This document shows positions 20,960 to 31,639 of a DNA stretch of 64,000 nt, piece after piece. Source of the stretch: Theobroma cacao (Eukaryota > Streptophyta > Magnoliopsida > Malvales > Malvaceae); NCBI RefSeq assembly GCF_000208745.1, contig NC_030854.1, positions 25,806,353-25,870,352 of the forward strand, in the 5' to 3' direction. The stretch's first letter is position 1. Every line of letters begins with the position of its first letter. A program made the translations under genes and the position numbers. The notes beneath the pieces were generated by a model. That model ran no database searches. It was not told the DNA's origin and saw only the letters and a list, made by a program, of their open reading frames with translations.

Positions 20960-21710
20960 TAGGTTCCTGATCTATTGTGGATGGTTGTGGAGGTCATTTC
21001 GAGTAAGATTGACAGGCGCCCAGTCATCCTTTTATTCTGTTCCTGTATTGACTGAAAATTGCTGGAACAGGAGGGAGATAAGACATGTTGAATGCCATAA
21101 TAGTATGTATATATGATTTTTTATTCGGGGGGGTATGGGGAGGAAATTTTTTTAGATTGTGGTAATTACATTAGAAAATTTGGGTAAATAGAGGTGGGAT
21201 AGTATATATTTAGATGCTGTAACCAACCAGAGTCTGCGATCGATCAGTAAAAGTTGGAGGAATTTACTGAGCAATGTAATTTATGTTACCATCACTCAAT
21301 TTTGGGTTCAGTGCTCCACCGTGGCTATAATTCTTATTCAATAGACCAGGGAAGTGATTTCATGGGTTTTTTTTTTTTTTTTTTGTGGGATCATGTCATG
21401 CATTCTCTTAAATAAAGACTTACATGTGCATTTTTTCAACCTTCACCCAGGTAGTGCAAAGCCAGCCAACGAAACAATTTCAGGGCAAAATCATATAAGC
21501 ATCACCAGGTGCAACCACTAATACGCACTGCTACTTACGCAAACTATTTTCGAAATGAAAGTAGTTAGTCACAACAGTGCATACAAGACCAGTTTTGTAG
21601 TTTAAAAGGAAATAGTTGTACCCTGGAAAAAGAACGAAAGAAAATAGTCCATCGTTGTTTAAATGGGCTTCAAATCACTAGATTTTCAAAGGGCAGAATA
21701 CGTCACGAAT
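20960..21710. other. Convergent 3' region between INO80 and S-FGH
   Basis: It holds the INO80 3'UTR and, on the other strand, the S-FGH 3'UTR. A T-homopolymer of about 20 lies at 21366-21385. A block around 21135-21325 is found again at about 30450-30640 in the duplicated segment. Poly(A) sites were not resolved. Confidence 0.6.
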
Positions 21711-22156
21711 TTAGAGCCTAAGGGCTTGAGCATGGTGGCTTATGTGATCGTCAATGAAGGTGGAAATGAAGAAGTAGGAGTGATCATAACCAGGCTGCAA
21801 TCGCAATAGTATTGGAGCATTAACACTCCTACACGCCTCTTCAAACTTGTGCGCCAGAAGTTGATCATGTAAGAATTTGTCATCCTCCCCCTGCATTTCA
21901 AAATTAGCGAATTAACAGATAAGCAACTTCGCATGTACACCACAATGAGGGTGGGAAGCTCAAATATTATAACAGCCAACACAATTCACTTGATAGGATT
22001 TCCTTCCCCTTTCATTTCCTCAATTGAAAATGAAATACCTAAAGGATGGTTCATAGATCCTTCTGGTGGTGCTATTCATCTTTGAATTTTGATTACTAGT
22101 TTCCAATTGCTGTCTAAATTGCAAGGTTTCCTTGCAGATTAAAGGATTGTGTAAAT

Positions 22157-22213
<57 letters not shown>

Positions 22214-22219
22214 TANNNN

Positions 22220-22275
<56 letters not shown>

Positions 22276-25200
22276 ATTGCCCATAAAATACTGATGTGTA
22301 GTATGGTAACAAATGAGAGCTGTAAGACATTTACATAGTTCATTGGCTACATCCTAATAGAAAATAACCACTGAAATTATCTTTAGGCAAAACTGAAGGA
22401 AAAAAAAATCCTTCTAAAATTCTCTAAATAACCAACAATAAGTAGGCAGAGAGAAAGTAGTAATATGTTGAAATTAAGTGCTGTCATAACTTGAGAACTT
22501 ATTAAACACTCTTCAAGATGAAAGAAAAATAAGACATCTAAGCTACTTTCCATAAAAAAAATTATAAAAAAAAAGTGGGGGAGGGGGGTAAGAAAGAAAG
22601 AAACAAGAGAGTTTCAAAGAGACAAAATTGTATCATGTTGGGTGAAATTTAAATATGAGACATTCTGATCTTACCTGATCAATTAAAATGGTAGCAGATA
22701 CATCATGAAACTTTGAGATCAGGAAAGTGGCATCATATTCCTGCATTTTTTAGATTTATTAATCTCCACTAAGGTCTAAATTCAGGTAAAAATGAAGGGC
22801 ATTCATCAGTCACTTGGTACTTTACCTCCCAAGCAGCTTTGTCGTTACCAAGATAGTTTGTGAAAGCCTTCTGACCCCAGGGACAATTTATAGGATTGGC
22901 AATGGGTGCAAAAGCAGACACTGACTGCAAAATATAAGCATTAAAGAAGGGAGAAAAGCAAGTAACTGAGGACAAAGGTGAATACATATGTAGTTATCCT
23001 CTGGAGAAAAAATTTAGAAATTCTGAGAAGTCATTAAACTAGATAAATTAGAATCTTAAAGAGCATGAGGAGCAAATACAATTGTCAACTACCTTATACT
23101 TATCAAGGTTTTTCAGATAGACTGTCAGAGCACCATGCCCACCCATAGAATGACCAGAAATAGATGCTTTTGATGTATCAAGTTGAGGGAAATTTTCACT
23201 CAGGAGTTTTGGCATTTCTTTGACAACATAATCGTACATACGCCAATTCTTCCACTTCTCTTGTGTAGCATTAAGATAAAATCCAGCACCTAATTTAAAT
23301 TTCAAAATGCAAAAGCAGAAATAGAAAAGGAATAGGGATAAAACTCAGTCAGATAAAGATCTGCTTTTGGTACATTTATTTGCAACTATTCATATGAGAT
23401 AGTGTAAGGAAATTATCTAGCAATGCTCCATTGAAATTTGACAATGTTTCCCACAGAGTGGGGATACTGGGGGCAGGGAAGAGAAGACTAATCAGGATTG
23501 CATTCGAAAGCATTGGAAAGAAGCATTCTTTCATTAACCAAGTGCTAATGTGGGTGAGTTAGAGAAACACTCCTTGACACCTTTAGCACATGTTAAACTC
23601 AATGAACATATGTTACATTAGTGTTGGTGGATCAAATAAAAAATAAAAACGACAAACTGGTTGTGAAATTAATAAACACCAATATCTTTTGATAAGAAAA
23701 AATATTTTGCAAGGATATTCATCCAAGTGGGATTGTCCTTCCAACATTGTGCATCATTAATAATCATTATGCACTTAAAATTCAATTTGTTGATGGAAAA
23801 ATTCCATGAAAATGAAACAGGAAGAAAAAGTGATACAATTAAAGACAAATAAAATGAAAATTTCCAGTCAAGCTTGTAACATAGAACTGAAGTGCCAGGT
23901 TATTTACTCCAGGAAGGGACCTCAAGCATTAAAGTTACAAGAGATAAAACAATTTGATACTGGGTATACATGTTTAAAATTTACCGTAACAGTTGTCCCA
24001 GAATTAAAATTTAACAATCCAAATGTTGCATACCTACACCAAAATCCCAGCTGTCTGCCTCTCCTTCCACATTCAGACCTCCTAAAATTTTAACAAAAAA
24101 GAAAATCAGCCCTGCACAATTTCGAAACAAAAATGGTATTTTGGAAAAGAGTAATTTATATTCATATCCTATGTTAATCATAATTTATATTATGAAGAAC
24201 AATGACTTCTGGTTAAAAACATGTGTTCATGAAACAGTATTGGATAAACTGAGGAAACAACTTGAAGCCTTATGTTCAAGTAGGTTCTCAAAAAGAAATA
24301 TACTACTATTTTTCATAATAAACAAAAAAAAAAAAGGATATTTTGGGTCAGGATACTGAAGTTGAACTGAGTCAGAGTCCCTCAATAAATGGGAGAAATG
24401 AAGTGCAGCATAACAATCCAGTCAATAATCTTTAACTCAGACAGTCAGCAATTGAAGTATCAAGCCAGAAAAATTATGTCAATAAATTAGCTTAAAATGG
24501 GCTCACTACTTACTTGGGGATGTATCAGGGGCAATTAGAGCAACACCCTCAGCTGAAGCAGCACGCTGTGCTCCTGACTTGATTATGAAATTCTCATCAG
24601 TGCAAGTCAGTCCAGAGAGCCAGTAAAGTATCTGCCCAAAGATGAGTGCAAGACTTATCCGTTTGAAAAGATCTTATAAATTCAAACATATCAGAATATA
24701 TACTAATTCGCAAAAAGTAAGCAGCAAAAATAACAACCCAAGGTAGTCTAACTGAAAGAAATAAAGAAGATTTACCAAAAAAATCAAAGAAAACACAAAG
24801 AACATCAAAATATAAGCACACTGCCAGAAAAATGCACTCAGCATTGCTAGCCAAGTAAAACGATAAAACTAACTAGATGGCCTAAAGAGAACCCACGTAA
24901 ACGAGCAAGTAGATCAACATGCAAAATTGCAATGCAGGGTATTCAAGATCGAAGAACAAAACCAATTGGTCATCAACCCGTCTCCCTAAATCCATGTCTT
25001 ATCAAAATCAAACCTTGATAAAGCAAACAAACCCAGTTTCCAGCCTGAAATTCACTTCCACCCATCAGCTCATATCCATTAAAACCCCAGAAAGAAAACT
25101 TCATCATTTACATTGAAAATAATAAAATTGAAGACCTTTATTCAAAATCGAAAATCAAGACCGCCATAGAATTGTCGATGAAGATAAAAAAAAGAGTGGA

Positions 25201-25364
25201 AAACGGAAGGGACATACAGGGAATTTGTGTGAAGGAGAAGGAGAAGGAGGGAGGTAGATATAGAAAGTCATGGAACATCCAAGGGTTGGACTGTAATGCT
25301 TGTATCTCTTGTTGTACCCTCCAAACATCTTCGAACTGCCAATCTCTGTTGGTTTCATCTCCAT
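21711..25364 (-). CDS. SFGH: S-formylglutathione hydrolase (esterase D family), 7 exons
   Basis: It hydrolyses S-formylglutathione to glutathione and formate, the last step of glutathione-dependent formaldehyde detoxification, probably in the cytosol. Exons on the minus strand in coding order: 25364-25218, 24631-24514, 24081-24034, 23289-23093, 22924-22826, 22740-22675, 21890-21711. These total 855 nt (284 aa), the usual plant length. All junctions are GT-AG. The nucleophile is S152 in GHSMGGHG; the Asp is likely D228 or D229 in LIDQGEDD; the His is H262 in [21 protein letters not shown] and [21 protein letters not shown] are family hallmarks. There is no signal peptide. The start at 25364 (MEMKPTEIG) is chosen over the Met at 25358 by family resemblance; either is possible. 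The gene converges on INO80, and a decayed second copy lies downstream. Confidence 0.95.
22160..22272. repeat. (CA)n(TA)n microsatellite with a 4-N gap, in the last S-FGH intron
   Basis: The CA-then-TA array appears twice, on either side of NNNN (22216-22219). This pattern suggests a collapsed or misjoined assembly of one array. It lies in the intron between the sixth and seventh coding exons and does not affect coding. Confidence 0.9.
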
Positions 25365-26752
25365 CTTCTTCACTTTCTCTTTCTCTCAACTCTCAGAAAA
25401 TGTTTGTGATTCGGTGGCTCTTGATTATGCTTTATCAAGCACTCAGCTGAGTAAGTACATAGGTGGTGACCATCAATTGCAAAGCTTAAAAAGGTTGGCC
25501 CAGCTAGAGCCTAGAGGCTCTGTGTCCATAATTGCTTACATTTAACCCTTTGTCCTTTATCTTCATCTTTATTTTTATTTTTATTTTTCATTTCTGGATA
25601 TTTGGGGTAACAATGTAGTACTAGAATACAGGCATGGCTGGATTAGTCTCCCCCAAAGGGTGGATGAACCAGAAGGACAAAATTTGTGGTCTAGATCATA
25701 TTTGACTTGAAAACTTTTAAAACTTGTTAGTTATTTTTTAAAATTTTATATTTTTTATGATTGTTGTACTAATTATTTTAAATAATAAATGTTTCAAAAA
25801 AAGATTATTTAACCAAATAAGAATAAATAAAGAAGAAAAAACAAAAAAAAATTATAACGAGGAAGGTTTCATACTTTTTACCTCATTATTTTATTCTTCT
25901 TTCATCATTGTTTCTTATATTGTTTCTTTTACCACAAATATAAAATATTTTAATCACATTAAAAATAATAGGTTCATTGAACAAATGTATATGCTTAATA
26001 ATTATCTTCTTAAATCATTCTAAATTAAGCAACACAATCGATGCTAACCCTCTCATCTAGACTAAAACCCGAATGAGCTCTTCATTTAAAACCTAAATAT
26101 CCAAAAAAAAACCCCTTCATCTCAAACAAAATACCCAAAACAATCCCTGACATCGTGAAAATACCAAATCAAACATCTTTTGCCCGCAAACCCCAATCCG
26201 TCCTTATGAAATTCCCACAAGACCAAAGACAGATGTTAGATGTAGAAGATGTCTATAGCTAGGATTCATTATAATTAAGATTAAGATTAAGATTATATTG
26301 TTTTTATTTGAAAATATTTCAAAAGAAAAATAAAAAATAAAGAATTAATAGAGGAGATTAATAAAATTACAAAAGGTTCAAAAACCAAAACCCTTTTTTT
26401 TTTTTTTCACTTTTTACGTTTCTTTCCTTTATTATTATGGACTCAAATTTGAGGTTCTTAATGCATAGTTAGACTTAGAGAGCATAGCGGCAAGAACAGC
26501 AACTACAGTTGTTACCAATTACTTTTCCATTATTTTATTTCCTTTTCTCTCTACAATAACCTCTTTATTTTCTATGGACCGGAAGTAAAATCAACCTCTT
26601 TATATAATACTGTCATGGTTATATTTTTGTTTTATAAAATCTTAGTTTTGCTATTAAACATCATGTGAATTTAAGTAATGTATTGTTCTTATCTATTTTC
26701 CATAATTATTTTAAATTTGGAGTTTATATTTATATTTATTATTTATTTGAGT
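25365..26752. other. Upstream region of S-FGH and AT-rich spacer
   Basis: 25365 to about 25550 is the likely S-FGH 5'UTR/promoter side (minus strand), with TC-rich sequence. The rest is very AT-rich with no recognised gene. It ends where the duplicated INO80 intron sequence begins at about 26753. Confidence 0.5.
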
Positions 26753-28880
26753 GCAATATATTGATGTTATTCAGAATAGAAATTAGAAGTATTTGTCAGG
26801 TGAAAGATAGTTAATTGTTGAAGAGATTTGTAGTTCTACTTGAATTCAAACTTATAAATGGGTATATATATATATATATATAATTTTAGTTTTGTACTTT
26901 ATTATTTCCTTTCTTTTTCATTTATGGTTTTATCTGTGTCAGTTGCAGCAGGGGATTATCTGCTTTCTGGTTTAGGAATCTTATACGTTCATTGACATGC
27001 CAAGCTGGCAGAAAAAATTACTGCATCTCAGTTGTATCAGTAGTATTCCATTGTTTATATGCTACAAATTTTGAATGCAAAGCTTGGAGAATACATTATG
27101 AATGTCAGTTGCATCAGTAGTTTTCCATTTTTGTATGCTACAAATTGGTTCCGTTGGTCTTCTCAAAGTAGCATCTCTGGTTTTTCATTTTTTTTACTAT
27201 TTTAATATTGTATACTCAGTTGTATCTGATATTTTGATTGGATTTTGATGTTGCCTGCAGTATAAGGTGGAAGACAATACACTGCTCAGTTCCCATTGTC
27301 GGAACCGCTTGCTTTTGATTGTTACATCTATCCAGAATAACATAGCAGAATTATGGGACCTTCTGCATTTCGTCATGCCAACCTCATTTGATAGCCATGA
27401 ACAGTTCAATGAATGGTTTTCTAAGGGGCATGTGTTCCTTATGCTAGCCCAATCTTCACCATGGACACATTTAACCCAAAAAAGCTGTTGTTTTAATTGT
27501 ACTAGACTATGGCCTGTGCGTTGCACACGGGCCTCTATCTACCTCTCTTTTTCTCTCTTCAATACGTTTTCTCCTCTTTGCCATGGCTGCCACGTGACTA
27601 AAGAAGGGGCTTCCTTTTATTTATGTAGTAGATCTCTTCCTACATCATCAGAATTGATAATCATTCGGTGCATGGAAGTACTTTGAATGAGCACTAGCTT
27701 AATAGATTGGTGAGTATTCTTTTCTTGCTAGTTTTGCTATGAGGATAATTAGGAGGTTGTTGTACTTGTAAAAACTATAAATCTCTTGTATTTAATATAG
27801 TTTGGTATATCTAGCTGCTGAAACTGCTGTACTTTTTTCAGTTAAAAAGGAATATAAGTTATTTGGCCTCATTGGGTTGGTATTTCTTAGTGGCATGTTC
27901 TTTCCTTTCCCCTTGGCAGCATGCAATTTTTAAGCCCTTCATGCCGTCACGAGTCAAGAAAGATGTGATTTCTGAGCTGACTAGGAAAACAGAGATTACA
28001 GTTCACTACAAGTTGAGTTCCTGGTAGCAAGCTTTGTATCAAGCTATTAAGAATAAGTTATCTCTAGCTGAATTGTTTAATAGCATTCGTGGACATCTTA
28101 GTGAAAAAAAAATTCTGAATATGATGAATATTGTCATTCAGCTAAGAAAAGCAAGCTATTGATTCTTTAGTTTCTTGTTATCCCCTCTTCTTATAAAAAC
28201 AAGTTGAGCAAAACATGGATCTCTGTAGATACAGATACGTGTGAAGTTGTTTATTTTTGTTTTGGAGGTACCAGATTATTTTGAAAACTTTTATTTATAT
28301 AATGGAAGGTCTGTAACCATCCGGAGTTATTTGAAAGAAATGAAGGAATCACGTACCTCTACTTTAGAGAGAGATCAAATTCATTTCTGCCTCTTTCCTT
28401 TGGGGAGTTGGAGGATGTACAATATGCAGGGGGAGGGGGCCATAAATCTCATAACCTACTTACAAGGTTCTTCTGTTAAATGATCTATAAAGTTGTGTTT
28501 TTATTAGTGTTTTAACACCAAAACTTCGTTCTCCTTTTTTTTTTTTTCTTCTCCACGTACCAAAACATCTCCAACAAGAGGTTCTACAAAGTTCTGAAAT
28601 ACTATGCTCACTAGTTGCTCACAGAGTTTTCCAAGAATCGTTTTTACAAATACTTTAATGTATTCTCCGAGTCTGAGGAAAATGTTTATCAATCTATTTT
28701 CAGACAAGAGAGTAGCTCATACAGGGCGTCTGTTATAAGTGAGACATTTGGGTTACGAATTTGTTTCCCAAAGATCTTGGAATTGGTTCTTTTAAGGAGA
28801 GACTCGTGTTTTCTATTTTGAGAGGGGGCAACCAACTTTTGGATTGAATTTGACAATTGAGACTCCCTAATGGAGATGAT
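26753..28880 (+). pseudogene. INO80 pseudogene: intron 11 to part of exon 16
   Basis: This is a direct-orientation copy of 15951 to about 17890 that keeps its introns, so it is a DNA duplication rather than a processed copy. Exon copies: 27261-27427 (5 nt longer than the original, frameshifted, and TGTPIQ altered), 27652-27709 (in-frame TAG), 27920-28150 (in-frame TAG at 28025), 28309-28466 (11 nt longer), and exon 16 from about 28555 until similarity fades near 28880. Donors after the exon 12 and 14 copies changed from GT to GC. The Walker A half of the ATPase is missing. Not functional. Confidence 0.9.
27502..27632 (-). mobile_element. 131-bp non-autonomous Helitron
   Basis: Read on the minus strand it starts TCTACTACATAAA and ends CTAG. 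A hairpin (GGCCCGTGTGC / GCACAGGCC) sits 5 nt before the CTAG end. It is inserted between A (27501) and T (27633), the usual Helitron target. Removing it restores 'attgtatctcttc', exactly the uninterrupted sequence in the original INO80 intron at about 16637-16649. There is no coding capacity. Confidence 0.85.
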
Positions 28881-30449
28881 GTCAAAAGACTGTTGAAAAA
28901 GAGATGATGAAAGTTGGATTCCAAAATGCAAGAGTGACCAGTAATTCCCAGGAAATGAGAAACAGTCTATTTGATCTTTATATTTACTAAGATGGTACCG
29001 GTAGCTACTCTGCAAAAAGATCACATGAAATATAGATTATGTTGAAGTGGACTTCAATTTGGTACCTTTAAAAAAGTTTGTAGAAAAAATTATATTGTAT
29101 TAGTCAACTACATGAATGTATAGCTTTTACTGATAGAGGAAAAGATAAACTGATATTAATTGAAGATAGTTATTTGTTTTAGTTTCAATCATTAAAAGTT
29201 CTCCTAAATATATGGTTTTAAAACAGTACTTAACTAAAGAAGATACTAATTTTATTCAAATAAAATTAATAACATTTGTGATTTGGAGGTTTTCATTTTT
29301 GTAAGGTGATCTATATCAACTTTCTAGATGCAAGACTTGTACTTAGTTAAATGTTAAGGGAATATAAACTATTACACAACTGTCAGATATATCTAACTAT
29401 GGTAATAGTTTGCTCTTCCTTTTGCTATATACATTTGTTTCCATTTATTAAGTTTTTGTTGTTGTGTTTTATTGTATTACTGAACTGCATGAATGTATGG
29501 TTCTTGCTAGAAGAGGAAATGATAAACTCGTATAAATTGAAGATAATTATTTGCTCTGATTTCAATTATTGAAACCTGCACCTACATATATGGTTATAAA
29601 ATAGTACTTATCCGAAGATAATAATCCTACCAATGATTGTTAGATGTATAATAAAATATTAAGAAATGAGAGAATATATAACTTATACTATTGGTAAATT
29701 AAGATAAATAGTTGTAGAATATAAGGCAACAGTATAATGTAAAGATTTGATCAATATAAAATAGTTACTAATTTCTAGTAGTGTCTGTCTTTTATATATA
29801 AAATGAATAGTTAAAGGTTGTCAAAGTTAGTTGATCTGTTTATTCAATGATGACTGTGTGCTATGTATATTGAGAAATAAATAAACTTTCTTAAGTTTTT
29901 TATTTTGGTCAATGAATTGGATAGATATTTATTGAAATTTAAATATTAATGTGTAAAAAAGATATCTAAATACTATGGATTTAAGTTCATGTAGAATAAG
30001 AGGATATAGATAAAAAAAATATTAAATTACAATTGATAAATATTAAATGAATCTATCCTCTAAGCATTAAAAGTTAAAAATTATTGTTTTCAAGTATTTT
30101 TTTACTGATATAAATAAAAGTAAAAAAAAAAAACCCTTCAAATGTGAAAAACAACATAATTTTGACATAAGGCATACAAAAAAATTTTAATTTAATTGAA
30201 AATGACAGGCGTCAACGATTTGTCCCAATCAGTTATCTTTTACATATACCATAGATATGTAATGTTATTGTAATTCTTTATTTCCTTGATTCGGTTTTTG
30301 TTCTTTCCTAATAGATGAGTAGCTTAGCTTGATCACTGTATCAATCAATCAATCAATCAATTTTCAACTTTTTTTGAAATCTTGAACAGTACCTTTCTAT
30401 CTATCTTCATCACACTAATCACTTGTCATACTAACAACTACATCAATTT
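28881..30449. other. Unmatched AT-rich block replacing INO80 exons 16b-23 in the copy
   Basis: It does not resemble the original INO80 3' half. Two diverged copies of a block of about 165 bp are seen at about 29086-29250 and 29465-29630 (shared words 'gaatgtat', 'gaggaaa.gataaac', 'atatatggtt.taaaa'). A short AATC repeat lies near 30341-30360. No gene was recognised. Confidence 0.55.
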
Positions 30450-30640
30450 GGTGAGGGAATTTTTCTAGATTTTGTGGTAATTACATTAGAAAAATTAGAA
30501 AAGGGATAGTATATATGTGATTGTTGTAACCAAACCCAATCTACGCTCAGTAAATGTTGGAGGAATTTATTGAGCAATGTAGTTTATGGTACTTACCATC
30601 ACTCAATTTTGGGCTCACTACTCTATTGTTCGTGCCTTTT
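30450..30640 (+). pseudogene. Copy of the INO80 3'UTR block
   Basis: It matches about 21135-21325, including 'gtggtaattacattagaaaa', 'gttggaggaattta' and 'ccatcactcaattttggg'. This shows that the duplication ran through the INO80 3' end into S-FGH. The stretch 30641-30901 that follows is AT-rich and mostly unmatched. Confidence 0.8.
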
Positions 30641-30901
30641 TTTTCCTACTTCAGAATCATCATTTGAATAATTAACACCATCACTTTCTTTTTGACAATA
30701 ATTAAACCCTAAAATGGTTTGTATGTATTTATTTAATTGTACAGACAGTTAATTGGCACTTATCAAAATATTTTTATAATTAATATATATATTTTAAATT
30801 CGATAAAAATAATGTAATAAAAAAATATAAAAATTTCACTTATCTTTATAAGAAGTTGTAGACACTTATTAATAGGTCTTATATCTAGTACATCACTGAA
30901 T

Positions 30902-31299
30902 TTAGAGCTTACAAGCTTGAGCATGGAGGCATATGCGATCGTCAATGAAGGTGGAAATGAAGGGGTAGAAGTGATCATAACCAAACTGCAATCACAATAA
31001 TAGCAGAGCATTAACACTCCTACATGCGTCCTTGAACTTGTGTTCCAAAAGTTGATCATGTTAGTATTTGTCATCCTCGGCCTGCATCCAAAAACAAAAA
31101 GTAAATTCAAAATTAACAGGAAAAAATAGAAGACATCTAAACTAACTTTCCATAAAAAAAAAATTGTAAGGGAGGAAGGGGACGTGAGTGTGAAGAAAGA
31201 AAGAAATAAGAGAGTTTCAAAGAGACAAAGCGTGCCATGTTGGGTGAAATTTAAATAAGAGACATTGTGATCTTACCTGATCAATAAAAATGGTAGCAG
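30902..31299 (-). pseudogene. S-FGH pseudogene part 1: last exon and part of exon 6
   Basis: The exon 7 copy is at 30902-31081 (180 nt, same length as the original) with missense changes. The exon 6 copy starts at 31277 and is cut at 31299 by the Copia element. The (CA)n(TA)n array of the parent intron is absent here. Confidence 0.88.
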
Positions 31300-31582
31300 T
31301 GTTAAAGATTAATTCAAAGTCTTTTATTAAATAAGGTCAAATAAGTCTTTCACTTGAAAGAGTCTAAAATAAGATGTTTTTTTTAATTGTTTTGTTTCTA
31401 ACTTTATGTTTAGTTGTTATCAGATAAATATTAATTAGATATGATAGGAAAGCCAACGACTCCTATAAGCCTATAAAAGGTACGTTAGTACATTTAATAA
31501 ATTGCAATGAGCAGTACAATCTACTAGCTTTTGTCTTTTAGTTCTTTATTTCTTGCATGTTTATTCTTCTTTTTTCTCAACA
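31300..31582 (+). repeat. 5' LTR of the nested-host Copia element
   Basis: 283 bp, TGTTAAAG...CTCAACA, with a TATA-box-like TATAAAAG at 31472-31479. It is followed four bases later by the primer-binding site. Confidence 0.92.
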
Positions 31583-31586
31583 TTTC

Positions 31587-31598
31587 TGGTATCAGAGC
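31587..31598 (+). other. Primer-binding site (initiator tRNA-Met type)
   Basis: TGGTATCAGAGC is the standard plant LTR-element site complementary to the 3' end of initiator methionine tRNA. Confidence 0.92.
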
Positions 31599-31639
31599 TT
31601 TGTTTCAATGTTTGAATAGGTAAACAAAGAAGATAGCTA

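Noticed and set aside
22132..22343. Open frames on both strands around the microsatellite
   Set aside because: Translations of CA/TA repeats in an S-FGH intron.
23806..25116. Plus-strand open frames over the S-FGH gene
   Set aside because: They lie opposite introns and exons of a well-supported minus-strand gene and have no recognisable domains.
27509..27533. Hairpin GGCCTGTGCG...CACACGGGCC as an independent inverted-repeat element
   Set aside because: It is the subterminal hairpin of the 131-bp Helitron, shown by the paralogous empty site.
27267..27686. Possible short SNF2-like gene
   Set aside because: It is the frameshifted copy of INO80 exon 12 plus intron and Helitron sequence; no start, no ATP-binding motif.
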